Made by a program: the position numbers and the translations under genes
Part shown: piece after piece, positions 24,693-34,480 of the stretch
Layout: the number at the start of each line of letters is the position of its first letter
How positions within the stretch are numbered: the first letter of the stretch is position 1
From: Parus major
Lineage: Eukaryota; Chordata; Aves; Passeriformes; Paridae
Length of the DNA stretch: 64,000 nucleotides
Direction: 5' to 3'
Assembly (NCBI RefSeq): GCF_001522545.3
Contig: NC_031774.1
Span: 49,469,022-49,533,021, forward strand
Notes under the pieces: generated by a model
Databases searched by the model: none
What the model saw: the letters and a program-made list of their open reading frames with translations, nothing else
What the model was told of the DNA's origin: nothing

Positions 24693-25272
24693 TGTCTTGG
24701 TTTCAGTTGGGATAGAGTTAGTTTTCTTCCTAGTAGCCAGAACAGAGCTGTGTTTCGGATTTAGAATGAGACTAATATGGAACACACTGATGTTTTTTGT
24801 AGTTTCTTACCCAAAGCCAAGGACTTTTCTTCTTCCCATGCTGCCCCGCCAGTTGGTGGGATGGGTATGCACAAAAAGCTGGAAGAGGAAACAGCCGGGA
24901 CACCTGATCCCAACTGACCACAGGGATATTCCATGCCATATGCCCTCATGTTCAGTATATAAATTATGGGGAAAGCTGGCTGGGGGCTGCTGCTTGTCTA
25001 TACTCTCATCATTCTCTTCACAGTAAGCAGTGGGTTTATATTCACATCACTTGTTTTACCTCAGTTTTACTTCTCTCTGTTTTTGTTATTTTCCTTTTGA
25101 TTATAAATTTTTATTATTCTTTTATTTCATTTCAATTGTTAAACTGTTCTTATCTTAGCCCACAATTTTTCTTACTTTTACCCTCCCGATTCCCCTCTCC
25201 CATCCCACTGGAAAGGAGTGAGCAAGTGGCTGTGTGGTGCTTAGCTGCCAACTGGGATTAAACTCAGTGACA
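24693..25272 (+). mobile_element. Endogenous retrovirus solo LTR
   Basis: The element is 580 bp, begins TGTCTTGGTTTCAG and ends GTGACA, so it has the TG...CA termini of an LTR. It is flanked by a 5-bp near-duplication, CCAAG (24688-24692) and CCGAG (25273-25277). Internal marks match an LTR family common in bird genomes: GGATATTCCATGCCATATG, a TATA box (CAGTATATAAA, about 24953-24963), and a 3' part with GTTAAACTGTTCTTATCTTAG and GGTGCTTAGCTGCC. No primer-binding site, gag, pol or env sequence is next to it, so it is a solo LTR left by recombination. It is in the opposite orientation to BCL11B. Several small indels show it is old. Confidence 0.9.
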
Positions 25273-26250
25273 CCGAGTAATCACTATCAAAATAGCACAA
25301 CGCTGTAGTTTATTGAAAAGATTTTACTTCAAAATATTTTAGGCCTGAATGTACACATAAACTAAGCACCCAGAAAAATCAGTAGGAATTATGCCCAAGT
25401 AATGACAAGGGGTGTTGAACCCTTCTCAAGATGTGCTGTGTTATTACAACACATAGAAACTACAGGAAACAGTTTTAAAGGATGTAGTGTTTGCAACACT
25501 TCAGTTATTAACTTTAGATCTGTCTGTTGACACTGTCCTCAGGCTGAGAGCTGCCACACAGGTTGGAAGCCTGAGGACACTAGCATATATATATGTGTTT
25601 GTATATTGGGGAGGGGGCTTAAATGAAAGTGTTATCTAAATAGATTCAGCTTTTTTTTCTAACTTTTTTTTTTTTTTTTTAATCCAGGGATTGTCAAAAT
25701 ATGTCCAAATGTTCCCTGTGTTCTTTATGCATTCAGGCAACCTCCACAGTAAAAATGGTTCCCTGTGGAAAAATATGTATTCCTCTATATGTGTGTCCTT
25801 GGAGTGGAGTGTTTGGGATATTTTTTATCTCTATTCCCCTTCCTTATAGGAGTTCTAAAGCAAACAAGACACTTAGTTGTGTAATTTCAAAACCAAATTC
25901 TGCAAGGAGCTCAGTATTTTCAGGAAGATATTAAACATCACTTTGGTCCCACTGAAATCAAGTGGGAGCTGAGAGGTGCTGGGAGGAATAGGTCCTCCAA
26001 AGTCACAAAGGACTACACGCAATAACAGCTCCTTTTCCTTACATTCCTCCCCCAACCCCATGAATTTATATTCCAAACTATGTATCACATACAGAGTATT
26101 TTTTACTATCCAAAATCCCATTAGTTTCATTGGCACTTTAGGTAATAAGATTTGCATGGTAAAAATTCCATTTCTATTAGATTGGGTCCATAGGACTCAC
26201 CAGCCTGATATGATTGTCAGAGGAAAGGGAGGATGTGTGGGATTGTTACA
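25273..26250. other. Intronic sequence without recognised gene
   Basis: Simple runs (T-tract at about 25663-25680, ATATATATGTG near 25585) and nothing else recognisable. Confidence 0.55.
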
Positions 26251-26254
26251 ATAT

Positions 26255-26455
26255 GAGGATTTGTCCACACAGAATTTGGCACCAGTTTAATCAAAAGGAC
26301 TCAGTTTAACCAGTGCAAACCCCAGTGTAGCCGCTATTTCTGTCAGCTTAAAACTGGCTGTATTAGGAAATTTCTCACTGAATTTCCTATAGGTATGTTA
26401 AAACAGGTCAGCTAACAAGGAGTGGCAATCAGTTTAAACAATCTATACCCTGATG
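26255..26455. mobile_element. Possible ancient MITE-like repeat (CAGTTTAA-rich)
   Basis: TTGTCCACACAGAATTTGGC is followed by repeated CAGTTTAA/TTAAACTG-type words in both orientations (CACCAGTTTAATC, CTCAGTTTAACCAG, CAGCTTAAAACTGG, ATCAGTTTAAAC). This arrangement resembles old non-autonomous DNA transposons seen in turtles and birds. No clean terminal inverted repeats or target duplication could be defined. Confidence 0.35.
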
Positions 26456-26634
26456 CATTCTGGATTATCTGTCTGGAAGACCCCTTTAGCTAAACTAGCG
26501 GAAGATGTTCAGGCCAGACCCAAATGATGTTTCACACAGAAGAGAGAGATGATGGCTTCCTGGGCTGAATCCCAAAGTCTCTTTCTGGACAGAGTGAAAT
26601 CAGTGAGATACTATCATCCATACACTGCTGCTCT

Positions 26635-27010
26635 TGCTCATGTAAGAACATAAACCCTTTGGGTCATGCCCACAGGCAGGAACCCGTTTTCAATCACAGC
26701 CACCATCTGAAGCTTAGGGGAAAAGCTTGTGAATCAAGGTAGAAAATAGTTCACAACAAACCCCGTCCAGACCTCCCAGCTCCTAGTAATCAATGATTTA
26801 GAGTCTTTCAGAGACACAGCTTAATCCAGATCAGCATTTTTATTAACCACCCACAAAATCTTCCTGATTTTGCCTAGCCCTTTTCCAAGCTTGTTTGTTA
26901 TTTTTAGCCCCCAGAGCAACCTGCAGCAATGAATTCCACACCTCTATTTGTTGTGAACAAAAAACTACATCAGTTTTAGGTCTGCTGCCTGATTCATGGG
27001 GAATTAAACA
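26635..27010 (-). mobile_element. Ancient CR1 remnant, part 1
   Basis: On the plus strand, GTAAGAACATAAACCCTTTG opens it and TGAATTCCACACCTCTATTTG with AAAAACTACATCAGTTTTAG and CTGCTGCCTGATTCATGGGG follows. This is the order of the antisense 3' part of old sauropsid CR1 elements (AAGAACATAAG..., GAGTTCCACAG..., AAACCTGCTGCCTGATAATTTCAT). It is strongly diverged and lacks coding capacity. Confidence 0.55.
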
Positions 27011-27599
27011 GAGACTCTTGCACTGTCAAGTGTAACCTGAGCAGGTCACAGCAGCAGACCATCACAAGCTACTCTCTAGAAATATGGACAGAAAAATCAC
27101 ACTGCCTGCTTTTACACAATTCTTACTTTAACCAAATCCTTACTGATCCCATAGGAGACTGAATTGTAACTAACAGAAAATGGAAAACTTCAGGATTGGG
27201 CACAAGTGAGATATGGTAGCTGCTTTTCAGATCATCCTTCCCTTGGTTTGCTCTTGATTTCTGATTTACTAAAGAGTTTCTTGTCCTGTTCCTAGCTTTG
27301 TTGAGGCTTAAACAAAGGAGACATATTCACCAAATATGCTAGAAGATGGGTTTGTAAGTACTTTGCTGAAACTTGGCAGTTTTCCACCTCTTAAGAACAC
27401 TCTACAACCTGAAAATGAGTCATGGTCTGGAATTTTTTTTCTAATACTCATTTCATTACCTATTATTCATGGCTATAGCTCTCATTCTGAAAATACACCT
27501 ATGTGTAGCATCAGGCTAATATTTGGCTTCACAGACTTTGAAACCTCCCTCCAAACCTTCTGAAAATGGGGCCTGGAAGGGCTGTCACACTACTGAATC

Positions 27600-27800
27600 A
27601 TCCCCAATGTTCCTTGACACTTCAATCATAATTCCTCTCCCTGCTCTTTATTTAACTTGCTCATATATTTTTAGTTCTTTTCATCTTTCCTTTTGAAAAA
27701 ATCTTGTCAACATTTTAATCACTTTTGTTGTTCTTCTCTGAATTACCTCCAATTTGACAAGACCCTCCAATTAGCAAGGTGCACAAAATCATAGGCCTTC
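27600..27800 (-). mobile_element. Ancient CR1 remnant, part 2
   Basis: CACTTTTGTTGTTCTTCTCTG followed by AATTACCTCCAATTTGACAAG and GCAAGGTGCACAAAATC parallels the CR1 antisense segment TTTTGTTGCCCTTCTCTGAACC ... CCAATT ... GGTGACC. It follows part 1 in the expected order; the 590 bp between them is mostly unrelated, so the copy has probably been broken by insertion. Confidence 0.45.
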
Positions 27801-27850
27801 TTAGGTCTTTGTTCTGTGGAAAAAATAGTTTCCCATTTAGTCTTGCTGAG

Positions 27851-27888
27851 GATCACATTCTGGGATGATGATCACACCCTGGGATGCT
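27851..27888. repeat. 19-bp tandem duplicate
   Basis: GATCACATTCTGGGATGAT and GATCACACCCTGGGATGCT are adjacent copies with three differences. It is a small local duplication. Confidence 0.8.
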
Positions 27889-27889
27889 G

Positions 27890-30575
27890 AAACTAAGGAC
27901 TGAATTTGGCCCATGTGCTTAACTGAGAAGGAAGATTATTTTCAACAGTTCTGTGTCAAGGGCCCTGGATGAGGAGCCTTCCCTCCCCTACCCCTGACAC
28001 CAGAAGACAGATCTGGGTGACAGAGGGGCTGATTGACAACATTCAGTCTGGACTGTTTTGCCTTTATCACTCAGACAGATGTTTAATTCTACAAGAAGTT
28101 GTTTTCTAGCCAAAACATCATGGCACAACAGATTTACAGAAAAATGCAGTTGAGGGATATGGGATGCAAAGCAGTGAGAAGAGCCCTGGACATGCACAAA
28201 GCAGAGAGCAATCAGGCTGACTTATAGCCAGGATTTCATTGGAGACTCAAGTCATCACTCCCATCATCCAGGTGTCTGACAGGGGACAGATAGTGAGACT
28301 AGTGAGGAACTGTTTGCAGATCCCACTGGGACATAAGAAGAAGTAATGAGATTTAATTGGGCTACTGACAGTATAGGCTGATTATCAGTAAACCATTTCC
28401 TAACTCTGAGACCAGCAAACCCTTGCAAGGAGCCCCAAGAAAGTGACATCTCAGACAAGGAGGAGCGTTTCAGAGTACACAATGATAACATCCCACTGCC
28501 AAAGTCAGGCAGCATTATGAAACAGGCATTTTCTGCTTTCTAAATTTACAGTTGTGATTCACAAAAATGAATCGGGTCGATCCAAGCACCTCATTTAGAA
28601 ACACCGGACTCAGCACGAGCTGCACACACCCCCTCCAACCTCAACAGAGGCTGTGCCGTATGGGAGCCTCAGTGTGCTCTAGAAATGAGTGTTATCAATA
28701 TCAGTCACTGAGAGATCAGGTCAAAACTGTTAATATCTCATCAGTCACGCGAAATGCATCTCCTTTCCAACACACACCTACAGATTTATTATTAGGGTAC
28801 TTCAACTCTTTTGTATTTTTAAATCAAGCTGATTTACATACTGTAACATTCATTACATAATTAAAAATATATGATGGTAAAAGGTTTTTTCCTAACTCAT
28901 TAAGAAAAACATATGATATATATTTATAAATTACATATTATCATCTTTTTAGACCTAATGATGTGTGCTGTCTCAGGCAAGATGACCTGTTACTTAGACT
29001 AATTGATGCCATTTCATAACTACAAGCATGAGATATTTTTATCTAAGCTTGGTCAATTGGCTCTATCCATAAAACATGTACTGTGGGTTTTGCTGGGAAG
29101 GGGGATGGGAGGGAAACAAGATTGAACATTTGAGTCAATATTTATCCCTTTGTCAAGATGGATGGGGAATGGATAAATCTGGTGTATATGCTTTGTCTAC
29201 TGAACCTGGCAACATGGACTCTGCTCAGCAGACCTATCTAAGTCAACAAATACTCTCCCAATTAACTAACAGGGAATTCCAGGTTTGAGGCAAACAAAGA
29301 AGTCCTGACTGCTGCAGTGAATAACATGAACGTTTATGAAGACAAAATTGACTCCCCCAAGAGGTGAGATAAACACTCAAGGTAATTGAAGTGTTGGGAG
29401 AAATAATAAAATAATTTTGGGGGTGTCAATCCAAAGATATCTGTTTCTAAAGCCACTTTCTTCACCTAAGATCACCTACAAATAGTAGCCTTCAATTCTT
29501 CCAAGCCCCAATGCACACACATCTGTTCTCAACTGTACTCTTACGTTTAAAAAAATAAATTGGAGTAATGCATAACCCTTGCCTTACTGATGACTAAAAC
29601 GGAACAGAGGTATGAAAGCACCCCTAATTCTCTAGTCATCAAAGCATGGAAAGGGACTTGCATCTTTTTACTCCTCAAATCAAAGAGGACCTAAATCAAA
29701 GTGGTCACTCCTGCTTCAGCCTATGGTCTGACCTTCCTCAGAGATTGGGAGAGCTTTGTCACATCCCCTGCACAGAGTAGGATTCTCTGAAAACACAAAG
29801 CAACAACTGGTGGAGGCTGGAACCATATTCCACACAGCTCTACACTGCCAGCTCTCCCTCTCTTGGGTACACCAGTGTTTGTGATTTATGTGCGTTCTGG
29901 ATCTGGAGGCAGACCGAGCTCCTCTGCACACCTCAGCTGTGTGCTGAGGAAAGGCCGTGGCCATGGCAAGCAGAGTTCCAGTAGGACAGGGTAGGGCTTG
30001 GAAGCAGCATGAGGACAGCAAAAGGTAACTGCCACAGAGGTACTGCCTGTGAAAAAGCCACCAGGCTCTGATGAGTGGAAGGGAAGGGTGACTTTGGAAA
30101 GCTGCCCAAATGAAAACACTGTAGAGCTCCACTGAAATACAGGGAATGAGAGATCTGCATTCTTCCCTTCAAATCTCACTCTTTGAAACATACAGTCCAT
30201 TCATATCTTTTCTATTAATTATCCATCCCTCCTTTGCCAACTTCCCCTTTGTTTTACCTCCTATTATCAAGCTCTCTTATGGGAGCTTCTGTTTAATTTT
30301 TCCATTACTGACTACCAGGCAGAAACTAAGCAGACCAAATTTTTGCCCTATTATAAATCTACCAGAGCCTTTTACCAGCGATAAATGTAGCCCTGCAGAC
30401 ACAATAGGATGCAACAGCATGGTATATGGAAAGATCTGATTTTCATTACTAGGATAGACAGTGTAGATATGTGGTGATTATTATATAATCCACACGTCTG
30501 TAATAGACAAGCAGGAATCAAACTTGTGTACTTCAGTAATAAAGGGTTTACAAATGAATGGGCCTCTTCTATTCA
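27890..30575. other. Intronic sequence without recognised gene
   Basis: Mixed-composition intron. Overlapping minus-strand ORFs at 29716-30200 (up to 138 codons) have no domain, no splice context in phase with BCL11B, and frame-to-frame overlap typical of chance. Confidence 0.55.
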
Positions 30576-31100
30576 TGTAAATAGTCTTCCCCATTTTATT
30601 AAGATCCATCTACTGTACAGTGCACTGAGCTAACAGGCAATCTTCAGTTGCCACCTCGCGTGTCTGCATTGCATAGTACAATTCCTCCTAGATAAATATC
30701 TCGGGAGAAGCAGGGAAACAATTAAAACTAGAAGGTAATAAATGATGAAGAAGCCTATGAACAGCATGCTGGCCCTCTTCCCAGTCTTCATTCATGCATC
30801 AAAAAATCCCATAGCTCTGAGTCTTTGAGAGGGCAGCTGGGCAGTAGGGATGTCCACAGTAATATAAATGGGAATTAGATATGATCGAATGTGCTCATTG
30901 CATTTTCAACAGCACATGTAATATTCTCCCCCCTTCCCTCCAGTTCCCCCACCTCTCACCCTGCTACCAGAATAGATGACTAATGATCCTGTAACCAAGC
31001 AACGGGGCAATTGAAGAGTTTCAAAGTTCCAGTACATGATAATTTAGCTATGATCATTTGGGTGATCGGGCTCTGACTGGAGACACCATCCCTGAGTTAA
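30575..31100. promoter_or_regulatory. Candidate conserved non-coding element
   Basis: The block has dense homeodomain/GATA-like words (GATAAATATC, AACAATTAAAAC, GACTAATGATCC, ATAATTTAGCTATGATCATTTG) and retained CpGs (CCACCTCGCGTG, TCTCGGGAG, CAACGGGG, TGATCGGGC), without repeats. It is suggested as an enhancer-type element on composition alone. Confidence 0.3.
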
Positions 31101-31546
31101 ATACCTCTGCTCTCTCCAAATAGTTTTACCCTGGCAAGTGTTTGCAAGGATTGGCAGAGGTAGAATTTTGTCCTCAGAGCCTGGCAGCTCTGTTCATTAC
31201 TTCTGCTGCTCCCTGACACACGCAAGAGGATGATGACCACAGAGGAAATGAAGATGCAACTACTTGACAGTCACCTGCATAGCAGCAATGGAGGCAGCCC
31301 AGCTAATACAGCCATTGTGATACTCCATCAGTGATACCCCAATGAGATTTCATCCCCAGTAAGCAAGTGCTCATACGGAGTACATCAGTAGGTACACTTA
31401 GAGCAGTTTAATCCACCACTGTTATTGTGGTTTGTTTTTTATTTTTGCATAATGCAAGAACATTATTTATAAGAATTAAGTCACTGAAAACATTTTAAAA
31501 TACCTAAATCTTTTTCATGGGTCTATTCTGACTGCAGTAGTCCTTT

Positions 31547-31663
31547 CCACTGGGGAATGTATTGTGAGATAATTGATTTTGATGCCACCACGTGTGCCCT
31601 TGCTTTAGACTCAGGACATATAACTCACGTGGGTCAATTATCTCATAGTACAATCCCCAGTGG
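31547..31663. repeat. Long imperfect palindrome, MITE-like
   Basis: The 30-nt arms 31547-31576 and 31634-31663 match as reverse complements at 27 of 30 positions. Each outer end reads CCACTGGGG inward, and each inner end reads GAGATAATTGA. A second inner pair, CCACGTG at 31588-31594 and its complement at 31626-31632, continues the stem with an asymmetric bulge. Homology continues weakly outward (AGTCCTTTCC versus AGACTTTGCC). This is the layout of a fold-back non-autonomous DNA transposon. It contains two perfect CACGTG E-boxes. I do not recognise the family. Confidence 0.85.
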
Positions 31664-31689
31664 CAAAGTCTATGGCTTAAAAAGATCCT

Positions 31690-34115
31690 ATGCTTAAAAA
31701 AGTATACCATTATCACTGGCTGGCATTTGTTTCCAAAGAAAAATGTATTGGTAAAATTGTTTATTGCTGGCCCACATATACATGCAGATAGATGTGTGTG
31801 TATAAAATACATATTGAATATAAAAGGAATATCTTGAATGTGTATCTATTTGTACACATATGTCTGTAACTCTCACCACTTTAGCATCCTTGACATAGAT
31901 GTAGAAAAAATCATAAGGATTTTTAACTTTTGCCTTGCGAAGACAGTGTCTCTAGTAAGGCCATTCAGCTCTAGTCATTTGAGTAAACAAGGCAAATATC
32001 TTTAAAAGAAATGCAGATTCTGCTAATTGTTTTTAAACTCTGAGCTTTATTAAGCCTTCTCAAATCCTGGACTATCCTAATAATACTTAGTTAGCATTCA
32101 CATATCATCCCTAATTGCCAACTAGCCACCACAGTTGAAAACTATTAGTAATAAAATTTAAACTCTGTTACATTGAACCAAGATTAAGTTTTCTGGCTGA
32201 TCACTGAATGGGGGTGGTCAGACATGCATCTGTACATCTCCATTTAGCCACAGAGGCCCAAAAGTATGTGGCAGTATTCTAAAGAAAACTAGTCATAGGT
32301 AACTAAACCCCCCACAAAAGACTTGGCAAGCTACCCTAAGATCACACTGCCAAATTCCAAGGGAGTGAGTGCTTTCCAATCCTCAGCAAGTATAGAGGCT
32401 AGACTCTTTGGTGACATGGAGTTTAAATCAGTATCAGGTAGAGAAAATTGGTGCAAACAGTGGCATCTTTACCCATTTGGGATTCCAGGCTGAGCAGTAA
32501 AAGGTAGCTGGCAGATAAGAGGATATGGCAGGAAAATCAGTCAGCTGGGATACAACACATTCCTTTTTTCAGCCCAGCTCCTTAGTGCCTCTCCCTCCAT
32601 AAAGAAGCACGTTTGGGTTCCAACCTCAGGTTTTAAGTTACGTTCAATTTCTGACCTCAGGTGAATGTTGAAAGTATTCACATCTTGCCACTTAGAACTA
32701 CATTGTTTTTTACCACCTAAAACCCACACAATATAGCCTCATCCATTTGAATACCAAACCTCAAGTCAATGTCAGTCCCAGGGAGAGATTTGCCAGAGGG
32801 CCTGAGATCTGCCTCAAAGTGAAGACAGCAAAAGAAATTAGGAAAACTATCTTGGGAATGTGCATCACAGGGACACTTTAAAGCTAAATGAGACCTATCT
32901 TCCTTTTCAAAGTCAGGCTGAAAAACAGAGTTTCAAGTAAGAAAACACACTTCAGGAAATTAAGAGGTTAGTGCAGATGGAGTTTGTAATCACTGCTTCT
33001 AAGTGTAGGTCTACTGGCCACTTTTAAGTAGAGAAAAGAATTCTTAGCAGAAATCATCTCCAGCACGAAGAGCTTCAAATCTGGAACTATTAACACCTCT
33101 TCAGGATGGATAATTACAATGAATAAATTCACCCCCTCCGTCCATGTTAGAATTACTGTGGCTGTGAATAGTGTAAATAAGGTGCAGGGATTTGGGCAGT
33201 AACCTTGCTCACCACACTGGTCTCTCTGAACTTACCTCTCATTGTATTGGGCAGTAATTTACAAAACTAGAGAGAATTTTTAAAAAAATATTAAAAAAAA
33301 AAAAAAAAGGCAGATTAAAATTCCCTCCAGATCTTATGAACTACAGGAGTGAAGGAGGCCAGGTCCTTATAGAGGGTGATATTTAATAAAACTAGTAAGA
33401 AAACAAGAGGGGTAAAAAGAAACACACAAGAGTGTTCAAGACGGAGATATCCACTCCTGTTCTCCCTCTACCCTTTCTCCTCTGAGGCAAACCCTGGGAA
33501 GGCAGCTTGGTGCTCCAGAGCTAGTCTGGCGTGGGAAATGCTGGACTGGGATAAAGCAGAAGAGGAATGGAGGATGCTCTGTTGCTCCCATGGTGGTGCT
33601 GGGAGGTGCCTCACTCCTGTCTTAAAAAAAACAGTTGAAAGCCTCCACAGATGCTGACTGTGATCCCTAAACAGATTGCTGATGGTCAGAAAGACCCCTT
33701 CTTAAAAGGACTGCCTCACAGCAAGAGCCAGGGTAAAAGAACTCAAGCCCAGAGAGCCCAGCACAAAACTGGGAAGTTTCAATGCCTCAGTTTTTGACCC
33801 AAAATGTGCCCTCCTAAGTGTTAACATGGGTGACCAGCATGTCCTATGTTTACTAATATGATTCCTGCTTGATTTACAAACCTCTAAGTCTCCCTGAGCA
33901 TGTTCTGCAGTCATGCACACTGAATTTGGAACGCTGCAGGCCCATCAATTCAGCCTGACTCAAATTCTCACTCTGGAGTGATGCTTTGCACCGGGCTATT
34001 GTCTACAAACCATTATTTGTTTAAAAACAAATAAGCAGAGAACATTGAAGATACTTTTACATGATACTTTTCTGATTCCTGAAAATGTGAGATAATGAAT
34101 AAAAATGTTCATTAC
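31690..34115. other. Intronic sequence without recognised gene
   Basis: Ordinary intron; an A-tract lies near 33293-33308. Nothing coding or mobile was recognised. Confidence 0.55.
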
Positions 34116-34480
34116 AGAATTATTCACTTTTCTTCGTGATTCACGTCCCAGTAATTACCGTGACCAGCCTAATAAAAACTGCTACAAAACGAAGGTCAAC
34201 TAGCAGTTAGAAGTGTTCATTTTCATTTCAATGTATTCATCTCTGGCTCCTAATGGCCTCATTTTCTCCTATGCTCTTTAATAAATACCACTGAATTACA
34301 GGTTAAATAGCTAAATTAAATTATTGCAATTACAGCGTGCGGAGCACTGAAACTGGTTTACCTTTCCCAGTTCAATTAGAGGGGAAGTTTCAACAGCCTG
34401 AGACTCCTGATTGCTGTCAATATTCTGAATCACTAGGAATCCTCACTAAAGGCCAGGTTATTTGGTTACAGGCTGGGTAA
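34115..34480. promoter_or_regulatory. Candidate conserved non-coding element
   Basis: It holds many ATTA/TAAT homeodomain cores (CAGTAATTACCG, TCCTAATGGCC, CTAAATTAAATTATTGC, CAATTACAGCG, TTCAATTAGAGG) with CpGs (TTCACGTCC, AAACGAAGG, GCGTGCGGAGC) and no repeats. The texture is that of vertebrate developmental enhancers. Conservation was not tested. Confidence 0.4.

Noticed and set aside
24658..25026. 122-codon frame as a viral gene
   Set aside because: It lies inside the LTR itself; LTRs of this type are non-coding and no gag, pol or env is adjacent.
29716..30200. Overlapping minus-strand frames up to 138 codons
   Set aside because: Three frames are open over the same bases, with no recognised family; compositional.
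31547..31663. Palindrome called as a microRNA gene
   Set aside because: The loop is about 57 bases with an asymmetric bulge and the better pairing is on the strand opposite to BCL11B; without small-RNA data a MITE-like origin is simpler.
31504..31812. 102-codon minus-strand frame over the palindrome
   Set aside because: It spans the inverted repeat and has no recognised domain; opening is fortuitous.
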